From assembly GCA_002077065.1 (NCBI GenBank), contig NAJO01000022.1:310001-374000 (forward strand): 64,000 nt of DNA, in the 5' to 3' direction. This DNA is from Cryoendolithus antarcticus (lineage: Eukaryota > Ascomycota > Dothideomycetes > Cladosporiales > Cladosporiaceae). Below are positions 1 to 9,788 of this stretch, piece by piece. Both the position numbers and the translations under genes were made by a program. Positions within the stretch are counted from its first letter, which is position 1; every line of letters starts with the position of its first letter. The notes under the pieces are model-generated. The model was not told the origin of the DNA. It worked only from the letters and a program-made list of their open reading frames with translations, and did not search any database.

Positions 1-1
1 T

Positions 2-330
2 GCTGCAGGTGCTGCAACAGCCTATCTTAACGCGACAAGACGAGGGCCTGACGTTCTGGACGACTTCGTAAGTCCAGATTTTGCCACCTCAGAGCCTTGT
101 ACTCAGCTGACGTGACTCTTCAGGTCAATTCGCTCAGACACAGCCCATACGTCCACGTTGACCAGGGCCCTACCATGGAGGATGGTGAGGCCAAAGCCAG
201 ACGGCTGCGCGGTACGGTTATTCGTATGGGCGATGTGAGGCCAGACGATCCCGTGGGTTATGTTGCCATCGGAACACCCAATGAGCGGCAGCCAGTTCAC
301 CCACTGAATCATGGGAGACAGTATATATAG
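2..330 (+). CDS. Unknown protein, C-terminal exons only (gene runs off the left edge)
   Basis: Two exons can be read, 2..67 and 124..330, joined over a 56-bp intron (68..123) with donor GTAAGT, branch GCTGAC and acceptor CAG. The reading frame is open from the window edge, so the start lies outside. The visible tail of about 90 residues has a TRRGPDVLDDF stretch followed across the junction by a SPYVHV motif, and ends near HGRQYI. I have a faint memory of similar tails in large fungal membrane proteins of unknown function, but no transmembrane segment lies in the visible part. The role is unknown. The splice junction is the firm part of this call. Confidence 0.5.
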
Positions 331-698
331 CTCATGTGTACCATACCATCCTTTGTGACAACCTCAATGCCACGAGACCCATGATCTCGTACGAGCAGCA
401 TGCTCTCCGTGACCCGTAAGCTGGATTCGACATGCCTTAATCGTCAAAAGGTTCAAGACCTATACTGTACACGCATATGCAAGTTGTAAAGAGCAGTTCA
501 GCATAGAATGTCTTGGTGACTGGGGTACATGTACTGTGGCGCAACGGATCTACACCATCAACGTCATGTAGGTACATCGAATACAATTGCACCAGCCAAC
601 ATTTCTCCAACACCAATGCATGTTGTCTTGGTCTACAACAGTCATTCATACATCGTTGACTCCACATTTCAATAGGAATATCTGGCGTCGTAGCGATT
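331..698. other. Intergenic stretch, 368 bp
   Basis: This lies between the stop of the partial left-edge gene and the ATG of the SnoaL-like gene, both on the plus strand. It should hold the terminator of one and the promoter of the other. I see no conserved ORF or clear TATA box. Confidence 0.4.
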
Positions 699-2087
699 AT
701 GGGATCAATCGGCGAAGCCACAACATCGCTCCCAGCAACGAAGATCGAAGCGATTACAGATGGGATCTCCTTGATCCACCCACTATCGCGCAAAGGGACT
801 GGACCTGGCATCAGTCTGCTCGTATCGGAGTCTGGCATCACCGATGATACGCAGCTTAGGATCGAAAATGGCATTCCTTCAGCAACCATGAAATGGGCCG
901 AGGAGGGCTACTGTGTCATGGAGATCTTACCTGGAGCATGGTCAAGCGACGAAGATCCTCTGTCGCGAGCAGTCAATGCTCTGGAGCAGGCTACCACATG
1001 CCAGCCGAAGGAGAAGATTGGCATCGTCTGTGAGTCGCCGCTCGATCGATCGGATGACTTGATATATACTAACGATGAAGAGGCTATGATTATGATATCT
1101 GGAACCGCGCTGTTCCCTCCGCCGCCAAACTCCCCACCCTCGCAGGCATAGTACTCTACACCACCTCGTCCAATCTCGAATCCCTCGCGCCCTCACCAAT
1201 CGCCATAGCCATCCACGCAGCCGGCGCCCCGGTCTCCCCATCGACCGAACGCAGGAAGCGCGAGAAGGTTTACTCCTACGCCACCACCACATCCTACTTA
1301 TTCGCCACGCCCTTCCACCCCAAATTCTCGTATGCTGATGAAGCAGTCTCGCATTCAAGGAGTCTGACTTTCTTGAAGAAAGTCATGGATGGCCCGTATT
1401 TCGGGTTGGAGGCGATATGGGACGAACATACCATGTACGAGTTCGCCGAAAGAAGTGTGGAAAAGACCATGGCGACGATGGTACAGGAGCCATACGTGAA
1501 TCATTTGCCTACTGTCTGTTCATTTCTCGTTTCTTTTGCAAATGTCAATGCTGACGCAGTGTAGCTGACTGGCGGCATCGGTCGTGAGAACCTGACAGCG
1601 TTCTATCGAGACCATTTCATCTTCTCGAACCCAGCGGACACGGAGCTCGAGCTCATCTCTCGGACTGTAGGCATCGATCGCGTGGTTGATGAGTTCATTT
1701 TCAAGTTCACGCATGATACTATTGTCGATTGGCTGTAAGTTGCAAGCCTGAAGACGCTGCCATGTTCACCTAGCCTATGATACTGACACTCGGATTAGAT
1801 TTCCAGGTATACCGCCAACTGGCCACAAAGTTGCCATCCCGATGATGGCAGTAGTGAACATTCGAGGCGATCGATTATATCATGAGCACATCTCGTGGGA
1901 TCAGGCTACTGCTCTAGCGCAGCTTGGTTTGTTGCCCACGCATCCGGCCTACAGCCAAGTAGTAGCGAAGAACGGCGCGAACGGCGCAACGAATGGTCAC
2001 GCGAACCTCAAGCTGCCAATAGCCGGTGTGGCGACGGCAGAGAAGATGCGAGACAAAAATAGCGTGCCGTCGAATCTGATGTTTTGA
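699..2087 (+). CDS. SnoaL/NTF2-like fold protein (fungal 'carboxymethylenebutenolidase'-annotated family)
   Basis: Four exons are supported: 699..1029, 1083..1513, 1565..1734 and 1799..2087 (406 aa). Intron 1 has donor GTGAGT and a perfect TACTAAC branch site at about 1067-1073; using acceptor 1082 removes the stop codons in the continuing frame. The other introns have GTCTGT and GTAAGT donors. The C-terminal third has the hallmark SnoaL-like segment SRTVGIDRVVDE, then FKFTHD, PGIPPTGHKV and VVNIRGDRLYHEHISWDQA. Fungal relatives are often annotated as dienelactone hydrolase or carboxymethylenebutenolidase, but I see no convincing alpha/beta-hydrolase nucleophile motif, so the true reaction is uncertain. 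No signal peptide is visible; a cytosolic protein is likely. Confidence 0.8.
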
Positions 2088-2134
2088 TCGATGCATGGGC
2101 TGAGATATGTACATAGCCTTCGCCTACCTTGATT

Positions 2135-3892
2135 TCACTCAACGACCTCATTCTCTGCTTCAGCCAGACTGTCGGACTCTGTCGCTGTGCTAGTCTCAGC
2201 TTCAACGCCTTTCCGCCAGCCTGTACTCGCCTGCACGAGGATCATGAGTGCCGCGAGACCGGCGCCGCAGAGGAACAGCTTCCTGAGAGCTGTCTCGTAC
2301 GCGGTGACTGCAATCTGTCGTTCGATTCCATGCAGCTGCCCTACCAGAGCGGGCGACCCGAGTAGCCTCCTGATCAGATCATCATTCCTGATCCCTCGCT
2401 CGGCGAATTGCCTCGAAAGTGAATCATGCAGTGTTCTCGTGAACAGCCCGCCTCCTATAGCAGAGCCAAAGGATCCAGAGAAGCCGCGAAACGTCGCCAG
2501 CAGCGAAGTTGCCACATAGTGCGTGCTCTTCGGTGTCAGATGCAGTAGATGCGCCAGATTGTAGTTCAGCGCTGCTCCGGTAGCTGCTCCACAGAGCAAC
2601 ACATCAAGTATGAAAAGTGCCATGCTCGAGCTGTGATTCGCCAGCACTGCGAGAAGTATAAGTGTCGGAGGGAAGATGGCGTACACCACTAGCGTCGGTA
2701 CGTAGAATGAGCCTTGACGTCGGATGTGTAGCCAGCCTACCAGCAAACTACCGAGAGCAAAGCCGCCATTTGTGGGCACCAGGATTGCGCCAGCTGTTGC
2801 CGGTGACCACTGTCGTACTGCGATGGCGTACGTAGGTGTGTAGAACAGGACTGTCCAGCGAGCCATCATATAGCCTACTGTCGCAAGGCAGGTGAACAGG
2901 AGACCACGGGACTTGAGGAGGGTGATCGGGATGATTGGGTCGCGGGCGAGGTAGAGCTCATTGAGGATGAAGGTCGTGAGCGCAACAGGCGATAGAAGAA
3001 GAGGGAGCAGAGGAATGTGCTTCGAGGAGCCAAGACTGTACAGACAAAGTGTGATGGACGTCGTGAGGGTCAGTGCGCCGAAGTAGTCGAGCTGTGACAG
3101 ACTGTGAAGTAGGGAGGTTGTGTTCGCCTTGCCGCCGGATGTGAACGACCGAGGAATGCTGAATAGGATACAAGTGCCACCTATGAGGGCAATAGGTGCT
3201 TGTCCGAGGAACAGCCAACGCCAGCCGGTGTATGGCAGCAGGGCGCCTGCCAAAGTTGCACCCGCTGCCACACCAATCGTGAAGCCAGTGTTGAGCATAC
3301 CAATTGCAAGCCCGCGCCGCTTCGAACCGGTGAGCTCGAGCACAATGATGATCGAGACCGTGAAGATGCCTGCTGCGCCAATACCCGCGAATATGCGTCC
3401 AACTATGAAGTCTCGAAAGCCACTAGCCAGTCCAGATATCACCACGCCGATCGCGAGCATGACTGAAGATGCAAAGATCGTAATGCGAGGCGTGAAGACC
3501 GCTGCAAACTTGCCATTGAGCGGACCTAATGCGCTCATGGCTATCAGGTACGCTGACGTGAACCATGATGTAAGCTCGAACGCATCCAAGTCGGACGCGA
3601 TAGCCGATTGTGTCGTTGTCAAAATCGATATGTTGGTCGCTTGCAGAAGGATTAGACCACCTAGACCAATCGTGCTGAGTATGCCTCTTCCTAGAGTGAG
3701 CGACTGGTTCGCCCCGACATTGCTCTCGATGCGATCGACTGTGCCACCATCCTGGCTGTTGCCATTGGCAGGTCTACCAGAGTCGGTCGCCGAGTCGGTT
3801 TCGATGGATCCCTTCGCGCTCGATGACTCGGACGAGAGTAGAGGCGTTTGCTCAGTCGTGGCTGCTTGCCGTTCGAAAGCGTCCTGTGGCAT
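2135..3892 (-). CDS. MFS transporter, DHA2-like (drug or vacuolar amino-acid transporter type)
   Basis: This is a single-exon gene of 585 aa. The first ATG is at 3892; the frame is open two codons further upstream only from a GTG. An acidic and serine-rich cytoplasmic N-terminus of about 75 residues contains an EQTPLL sequence resembling a sorting signal. It is followed by about 14 hydrophobic helices. MFS signatures visible include the helix 1-2 region (LTSWFTSAYLIAMSALGPLNG), GRIFAGIGAAG in helix 4, and the antiporter-like motif C region GMLNTGFTIGVAAGATLAG, followed by GWRWLF. The layout resembles the DHA2 family, including Vba/Fnx1 vacuolar transporters and multidrug exporters. Substrate cannot be told from sequence. 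It is convergent with the SnoaL-like gene, with only 47 bp between stop codons. Confidence 0.85.
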   Translation of the reverse strand: MPQDAFERQAATTEQTPLLSSESSSAKGSIETDSATDSGRPANGNSQDGGTVDRIESNVGANQSLTLGRGILSTIGLGGLILLQATNISILTTTQSAIASDLDAFELTSWFTSAYLIAMSALGPLNGKFAAVFTPRITIFASSVMLAIGVVISGLASGFRDFIVGRIFAGIGAAGIFTVSIIIVLELTGSKRRGLAIGMLNTGFTIGVAAGATLAGALLPYTGWRWLFLGQAPIALIGGTCILFSIPRSFTSGGKANTTSLLHSLSQLDYFGALTLTTSITLCLYSLGSSKHIPLLPLLLSPVALTTFILNELYLARDPIIPITLLKSRGLLFTCLATVGYMMARWTVLFYTPTYAIAVRQWSPATAGAILVPTNGGFALGSLLVGWLHIRRQGSFYVPTLVVYAIFPPTLILLAVLANHSSSMALFILDVLLCGAATGAALNYNLAHLLHLTPKSTHYVATSLLATFRGFSGSFGSAIGGGLFTRTLHDSLSRQFAERGIRNDDLIRRLLGSPALVGQLHGIERQIAVTAYETALRKLFLCGAGLAALMILVQASTGWRKGVEAETSTATESDSLAEAENEVVE

Positions 3893-4374
3893 CGACACAG
3901 TTCAGTAGTCCTATCGGCGCGCTATTCGTGACAATGCTTGTTCGGATTCGCCACTCGACGTGACTGCCTATGGATTCTGATGCAGACTTGCAGACTAATC
4001 AATTGTCGCTATTCAATGACTATTGCAGCAGTCGTGTATTGTACGCAGTGATCATATACTGGGACGAGAGGATGATTGTTGAATTGGAGATTGTCCCATG
4101 CGTAGACTCGACAACGCTGACAAACGGCAAGTCCGACTTCCCCGATAGGGCGTCACGAACTCCGGCCACGCGCAAATCAGCTGGAACGACAACTATGATG
4201 GCCACAGCAGCTATCGCGCGGATGCTGGGCAGTGTAGGAAGGACGATTGATCGCAAGCATGCATGCCAATCGCACACATCTGCTTATTCGGTATGTACGT
4301 GCTCTCAGATTAGTCCTCCGAGGGTATCTGCCCACCCAACGCCTCGCTTGCCCAAAGACACTCCCTCAATCCCA
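3893..4374. other. Intergenic stretch, 482 bp
   Basis: This is the promoter side of the minus-strand MFS gene and the 3' side of TFG2. ORFs here are short or antisense tails of the neighbours. Nothing else is recognised. Confidence 0.4.
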
Positions 4375-5475
4375 TCAATCCATCTTCACGTCCTCCATCT
4401 CCCCAAAGTCGTCCTCATCGTCCGACTCCGCCCCAGTTCCTTCAGTATCGCCCGCACTCTCCACCTTCGCCACCTCGTCCTTGGGCACCAGCCCCTCCTC
4501 GCCCTTGATCTCAAGCAGCGAAGCATATTGCGGCTTCAGCGTATAGGTCATAGCAAAGTCTCCACTCCGGATCAGTACTCCAATCTCCTCCAGCTTGGCC
4601 TTGATAAACGCCTCGGGCTGCTTAAGCTCCTGCCTCAGCGCCTTGAGCGGCCAGTGCGTGTAGCGAGCAAAGCAGCGGTAGAGCGCATCGAGGAGTTCGG
4701 ACTCGGTCATGCGGACGAACTTCTCCTTCTGATTCTTCTTGGAGCGTTTGTTCAGAGGCTTGGAGGTTGTGGTGAAGGTGCTGAAGAGGCCGTGCTGTCG
4801 GCCGGGCTGTAGCTCGCGTTGGATACCCAGTGTCAAGGTGGTCCGGATTTGGTTCTGCATGGGTTTCGTGAGAGTGCGGTCTATGTATTTGTGGTAGGAG
4901 GCGTCTTGTATCGGAATGATGCTGGTCTCCGACGCTATTTGAGCGGCGAGAACGGTCTGCTTTGGGATGACAGATCGATAGCCGTTGTGCTTCTTGAACG
5001 GCTCGGCTGGGCCATTGTTGTAGCGGTCGTACTTGTTGACACCTGCTGACTTGGGCCCCAGGCGGCGATTGCGGCCGAAGCCTTGATTTCGGTGCCCAGG
5101 CAGGTCCTTCTCGCCGAACACCACAGAGTTGTTGTAGCCATGCACATCTGATATCTTGACATTATAGACTTGAGGTTGCTCGGATGTCTCTTCCAGCTCC
5201 GGGTTCAGATGTAGTTCTGCTTCTTCACCAGGTGCGCCGCCCTCGTTCTTCCAGATCTTGATCTGCCCTATCTTTATTCTTTCGCCCGGCGAGGCATCTT
5301 TGTACAGAGTGTTCCACTGCTGCCAGAGATCTACGGGTATCTTCGTGAGCCAGCTTTGGCCGGGGTTGGAGGGAATCTGGAGGCTCTGATCCTCCTCGAA
5401 ATCATCCAGGTCGCCGAGTGACTTGCTCTCCGCTTCGTCGATCTTGATCTCGGGCTTGATCGCAAGTTCGGCCAT
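4375..5475 (-). CDS. TFG2: Transcription initiation factor IIF subunit beta
   Basis: This intronless gene encodes 366 aa. TFIIF-beta pairs with TFG1, recruits RNA polymerase II to the promoter and suppresses non-specific binding; it acts in the nucleus. The N-terminal dimerisation domain is marked by SWLTKIPVDLWQQW (about residues 40-55) and the following KIGQIKIWKN strand. A middle section holds the IIPIQDASYHKYIDRTL stretch. The C-terminal winged-helix DNA-binding domain (about 250-315) includes ELLDALYRCFARYTHWPLKALRQ and reaches TYTLKPQY. The tail is acidic (DDEDDFGEMED), as in fungal orthologues. Length is typical for the family. It is divergent from CSN4, sharing a 555-bp intergenic region. 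Confidence 0.93.
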   Translation of the reverse strand: MAELAIKPEIKIDEAESKSLGDLDDFEEDQSLQIPSNPGQSWLTKIPVDLWQQWNTLYKDASPGERIKIGQIKIWKNEGGAPGEEAELHLNPELEETSEQPQVYNVKISDVHGYNNSVVFGEKDLPGHRNQGFGRNRRLGPKSAGVNKYDRYNNGPAEPFKKHNGYRSVIPKQTVLAAQIASETSIIPIQDASYHKYIDRTLTKPMQNQIRTTLTLGIQRELQPGRQHGLFSTFTTTSKPLNKRSKKNQKEKFVRMTESELLDALYRCFARYTHWPLKALRQELKQPEAFIKAKLEEIGVLIRSGDFAMTYTLKPQYASLLEIKGEEGLVPKDEVAKVESAGDTEGTGAESDDEDDFGEMEDVKMD

Positions 5476-6030
5476 GGCTGCGCGCTCCCAGATGAGGTGC
5501 TGTCTCTGTCGTACTCAAGAGCTACCGGCGGTCCGTTTGCATCTCCAGTCGCGTGTGATCATGCGCTGCAGTCTCAGTACTACACCCAACGGTCCTGTGA
5601 TGCTGTACGATACGCGACAGCAAGAATGAGAAGCGCTGAGCGAAAGTGAGATGACCTCCAGTCGTGCTTGCCAATTACATCTGACCTTGAGTAAATGACT
5701 TTAGAACATTGACATGTGAAGCACCCAAGCTTTGACCACTGTGCATGCGCGCCACATATGAGTTGACATCGGCTACGAAACGACAGACAACGAACTCAAT
5801 TCTGCCCTCTTTGCGTCAAAGTAGGAACGCGTAGGATCTTAGAATCTATTCGCACGACCTAAATTCCAGCGACAAGCGCTACTCGAATGCGGTATTGAAT
5901 CTCCACATCTAAACCTTTCCTTCAAGCCATCACTCAGCCCGGTAGTCTGGTTCGACAAACAGCCGAGTGTCGAAGAGAGGACTGAACGCTCTCAACACTG
6001 CAAGCCTGCACCTCGGTCGGCGGACTCAGG
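5476..6030. promoter_or_regulatory. Shared divergent promoter region of TFG2 and CSN4
   Basis: These 555 bp separate the start codons of two head-to-head housekeeping genes, so the region must contain both promoters. I see no clear TATA box, as is common for such fungal genes. No ORF of interest lies inside. Confidence 0.5.
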
Positions 6031-7278
6031 ATGGCTACCTCCAGTGATGTCTCGTCACAGCTCACTAAGCTCGAATCCTCAGCGTCCAATCCTCAACAAC
6101 GAGCCGAAGCGTACACAAGCACCCTCGACACGATCATCTCCTCCTTCACCGAAGATGACCTCTCAACAAATCTCGTCGCCTACGTCAACTCCATCCTCTC
6201 TGACAGCATCGGCGTCATTCATTCTCGACCCCTGCTATCCACCTTCCTCGATCGCTTCGGCACACTATCAAACGACTCAAAAGTCTCCGCCGGCTCAGAG
6301 ATCCTCGAGATCCTCGCACCAAAGACAGTCTCCTACGAGCAACAAGACACAGCTCTCAAGTTCCTCCTAGCAGACGCCTACGAAGCGGACGAAGACTTCG
6401 GCTCCTCAGCCAAGGTCCTTCAAGTGATCACGCTAGACTCTTCTCAGCGCGCAGTCTCCGATGACGAGAAAGCGAAAGTCTGGATGCGTATCTGCCGTTG
6501 CTACCTTGAGGAGGGAGACTCGACCAATGCGACTACGTACCTCAATCGCGTGAAGCAAGTGATCTTCAACGTTACTGATGCCGAGACACGCCTCTTCTTC
6601 GCCCTCAGCCAAGCACGCATTAGTGACTCTATGCGCAACTTCCTCGATGCCTCGGCAGCGTACTACACGCTCTCCAACGAGTCCTCGATAGACGAGGAAG
6701 AGCGTCTACACACTCTCCGTCAAGCCATCACAACTGCTGTGCTTGCGCCAGCTGGTCCGCAACGCGCACGTCAGCTAGGCAGACTCTACAAAGACGAGCG
6801 TGCCTCGGAGACACCTGAATACTCCATCCTCGAGAAGATCTTTCTCGACCGTCTCCTCTCACCCGCCGAAGTCAAGACCTTCGCGGCAGAGCTCAAGGAC
6901 CACCAGCTCGCCAAGACTGCCGACGGAAGCACAGTGCTCGACAAAGCTGTTCTCGAACACAACCTCCTCGCCGTGTCTAGACTCTACCAAAACATTGCCC
7001 TTCCTTCTCTCGGCGCTCTACTCGGTGTGGATGCAGACCGCGCTGAGGAGTACGCGGCCGGCATGGTCGAGAGCGGTCGCTTGGGCGGGAGCATTGATCA
7101 GATGGAAGGGGTCATTCACTTCGGTGCTGTGAAGGGCGAGAGCGGTGGGGAACGGACTGCAGGTGGGCTGAGGGCTTGGGATGTGAATGTGCAAGGGCTT
7201 GCGGAGGAGGTTGAGAGGGTCACGACGCTGTTGCAGAGGGAGGAGGCGGCGTGGTATGAGGTGCAGGTTGCCGGGTGA
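6031..7278 (+). CDS. csnD: COP9 signalosome complex subunit 4 (PCI-domain protein)
   Basis: This intronless gene encodes 415 aa. CSN4 is a scaffold subunit of the COP9 signalosome, which removes NEDD8 from cullin-RING ligases and in filamentous fungi links light, development and secondary metabolism. The N-terminal two thirds is helical TPR-like repeat (for example LADAYEADEDFGSSAKVLQ and RICRCYLEEGDSTNATTYLNR). The C-terminal PCI winged helix is marked by SRLYQNIALPSLGALLGVD, EEYAAGMVESGRL and the IDQMEGVIHF strand. Length fits the family (about 400 aa). The start at 6031 is the first ATG and gives a normal N-terminus. Confidence 0.9.
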   Translation: MATSSDVSSQLTKLESSASNPQQRAEAYTSTLDTIISSFTEDDLSTNLVAYVNSILSDSIGVIHSRPLLSTFLDRFGTLSNDSKVSAGSEILEILAPKTVSYEQQDTALKFLLADAYEADEDFGSSAKVLQVITLDSSQRAVSDDEKAKVWMRICRCYLEEGDSTNATTYLNRVKQVIFNVTDAETRLFFALSQARISDSMRNFLDASAAYYTLSNESSIDEEERLHTLRQAITTAVLAPAGPQRARQLGRLYKDERASETPEYSILEKIFLDRLLSPAEVKTFAAELKDHQLAKTADGSTVLDKAVLEHNLLAVSRLYQNIALPSLGALLGVDADRAEEYAAGMVESGRLGGSIDQMEGVIHFGAVKGESGGERTAGGLRAWDVNVQGLAEEVERVTTLLQREEAAWYEVQVAG

Positions 7279-7939
7279 AGCTGCTAAGGGATATGAATGA
7301 CGTGACAATGTTGTTACCTGCGCTGATGGGGGTGCTGCTCAATGGCAGTACTGCAGAGCTACGAAGGTCCACGATGCCGTGTGGAAGCATGAACGCTTGC
7401 GTCGCACGACGCGATGCCCGCAAAGTCGATGCAATGGCTACTAGGGTAGTGAGCCATAGACCGCTCAGAGCTGCACGTAGACAGACAGCGTCACTACAGC
7501 CGCGTCACCCTCAGGCGTGAGGCGTAGTGCTCCATTCGTATCGATATATTCCACGCTTTTAACTCACGTTGATCGGCCCCAATGTAGCAGTTGCTTAGCA
7601 ACGTCTCTCTCGGTGAGGTGTACTATAGTACGTACACTTACCACCTTGGCATTCGGTGCCTCGTTGCAGGCCCCGGAGTTCACATCGGAGTTCGATATGG
7701 CCCCGTACATTCAGTGATGGCCTGACTGCCTCGTATGCTACTATTGCCTGAACGCGTTGTGGGCATACGTGCAAGTAGCTTCCTGGCTGGTCAGACGGAA
7801 GAATCGATAACATCACAAGCGAGCCGCTCAATGGGGCCTCTTCCATCGAGCTAGGTATATAGTCTCAATCAAGCTACTATGAGTGACATGTTCCCTTTGA
7901 TCTACCAAGCATCTCAACCAAGTCTGACTGGCTTAGACA
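7279..7939. other. Intergenic stretch, 661 bp
   Basis: This lies between two plus-strand genes. Short ORFs are scattered on both strands, but none shows a recognisable motif or a plausible splice chain. It probably holds the CSN4 terminator and the promoter of the small basic gene. Confidence 0.4.
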
Positions 7940-8502
7940 ATGTCTGACAAGCCCTCTCAATCGCACAAGCATTCCAAATTCACCGAGAAGACCTCCGCTA
8001 CACCCAGCGGCACCCAATCGCGCCCCGTCACCAATCCTCAATCGAGTACTCGTCAGTCGCCGGAAGCCTGGAGGAGGTCCGTCGTCACGCCTTCCCCTTT
8101 CCGCCTCCCAGCAACATCCCGCTGAATCGCCCAGTCAGCTTCAGCGCATCGACTACAGCCTCTCTCCAAGCGTCCTCCACAGCTCCTGAACCCACACCCA
8201 CCATGTCGTCCCGAACCTCGCAGTCTACGTCCCGCGGCGGAAGCTCAGCGGGCTCCATGTCGTCGGCCAAACAACAAGAACGCCGGCGGTCTTCGCTTAG
8301 CAAGGCTGTCGACAAAGCCAAGGCGAAGCTGAGTCGTTCGCAAAACGGTGCTGAGATCCTGCCAGACGATGATGAGGCATTTGAGAAAGCTAAAGAAAAG
8401 GAAAGGAAGAGAGAGAAGAGGAAGGAGGAGTTCGAGAAGAGTGGGTTGAAGGAGCAGACTATGTTTGGAATGAAGGGAGCTGGGGGGTTTGGTAGTCTGT
8501 AG
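7940..8502 (+). CDS. Small basic Ser/Lys-rich hypothetical protein (frame change inside)
   Basis: The N-terminal frame starts at 7940 (MSDKPSQSHKHSKFTEK) and stays open to 8125. The C-terminal frame, one base different, is open to 8502 and carries NRPVSFSASTTAS, a serine-rich middle, a charged helix (FEKAKEKERKREKRKEEFEK) and a glycine-rich end (MKGAGGFGSL). The two halves look like one protein. They can be joined by removing 8077..8111 (GT...CAG), but that intron would be only 35 nt, below the roughly 47-75 nt seen in this window. The alternatives are a frameshift in the genome or assembly. The function is unknown; the composition suggests a disordered protein. Confidence 0.55.
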
Positions 8503-9788
8503 GAGATGGGTGGGAAGTTAATCTGAGACTTTGCTGCGGTTCGTGGAGTCTGGGACTGTCATTTGCTTTGATATGCGATCTTCGGGCTTTGCAAGGACAG
8601 GAGAGATCATACGGCGCGGAGCAGTAGCTTCAGCGGGCACACTCCTTTGAGAAGTCATTGATCGCAGAGAGATACCCTTTACGCTCGCAATAAAGTGCTT
8701 TGCGAACACGCGTCATTGTCACTTCTCAATGCTAAAGGTGACCAGAAATGAGCTCTCGTGGTTGACTTGGCTTCATCGTCAAGTGATCCACTGGAATTGC
8801 GAGTCAGCGCGAGTGCTTCTAGTGGCGGCTATCCGCTTGTTACGGCGGGCTGGCGATCTGACAGCAAAGCACACTTTCAAGTGCGGTGGCCGAGAGCTTC
8901 CAGAGCGGCCGCCACACAGCAAGGTAAAGGACTTCAGTAGTTGTGCAGGCTTTGTGCAAGCTGTGGATGGAGCGCAGCATGCCAGTGGCCTGTCCGTCTT
9001 TCATACCACCAATCTGACAGTCTTTGCCGATGATGTCCGTGATCGCAGACACTACCGCTCAAAGCTGAAGCTCGCCCGTCGTTTGGCAGCCGAAGTACCG
9101 GCCAAGCTTACGAATTGCTGGCCGTGGCCGTCCACCGTGACTTGTTATGCATGTACACATGTACATCTGAAACACCAGCTATGCATGGCAGATCCCAGTC
9201 ATAAGCGGCACTTGACGACACTCGACAGCTGAGTTGCTGCTATGATACTTGTAAGGCTGTCTTGAGAGGCTCAACAATTGGAACAGCAAGTCATTTGCGA
9301 ATGAAGTGAAGGAAAATAGGGAAACGTAAGGATGATCATTGATATTTGCCTTTGTTTTCAATGACACGCGGAAGTGCGGGCCGCAAGGATCCCACATTAG
9401 CGCGCAGAGACCACCCCGCTTTCTATTGTAGCGTAGGGTCACTTTAGCGAGTGTTACTTTCGCGATTGATGTTGGCACTGCGGTGAAGACCAGCGATGCA
9501 ATCGACGACAAGCCCAATTCATACCTCACTCATGACATCGATCTGAACCCTCGCTTTGCTTCAGGCGTCCCGCCATTGCCACTCTCTACTGGCGGGTGAC
9601 TTCACTTCCTTTGTGCGCGCAGACATCGCCCCCCGACCAACACCGCTCAGCAAAGACCCATCTTGATACCACATCATGATGGCTCTGCTAAAGATGGGAC
9701 GCTGGTAGCTGTGCCACGGCTGCTGCTCAGAGCATGCACGTGACGCAACAATTGAAGTCGAGAGGACTTGTGAAGGACGCCTGATACG
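8503..9788. other. Long intergenic stretch upstream of the RIM15-like gene, 1286 bp
   Basis: This contains several ORFs of 60-167 codons on both strands, but none has a recognisable domain. It most likely holds the promoter and a long 5' leader for the kinase gene. Long leaders are common for fungal signalling kinases, but no transcript evidence is available here. Confidence 0.4.

Noticed and set aside
3120..3908. 262-codon plus-strand ORF opposite the MFS transporter
   Set aside because: It lies fully antisense to a gene with clear transporter motifs, and its translation has no domain; it is a shadow of codon bias.
3970..4812. 280-codon plus-strand ORF opposite TFG2
   Set aside because: It is antisense to the conserved winged-helix region of TFG2 and has a low-complexity Leu/Arg-rich translation.
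8729..9232. 167-codon plus-strand ORF upstream of the RIM15-like gene
   Set aside because: Composition and motifs look random; it more likely belongs to the long leader or promoter region.
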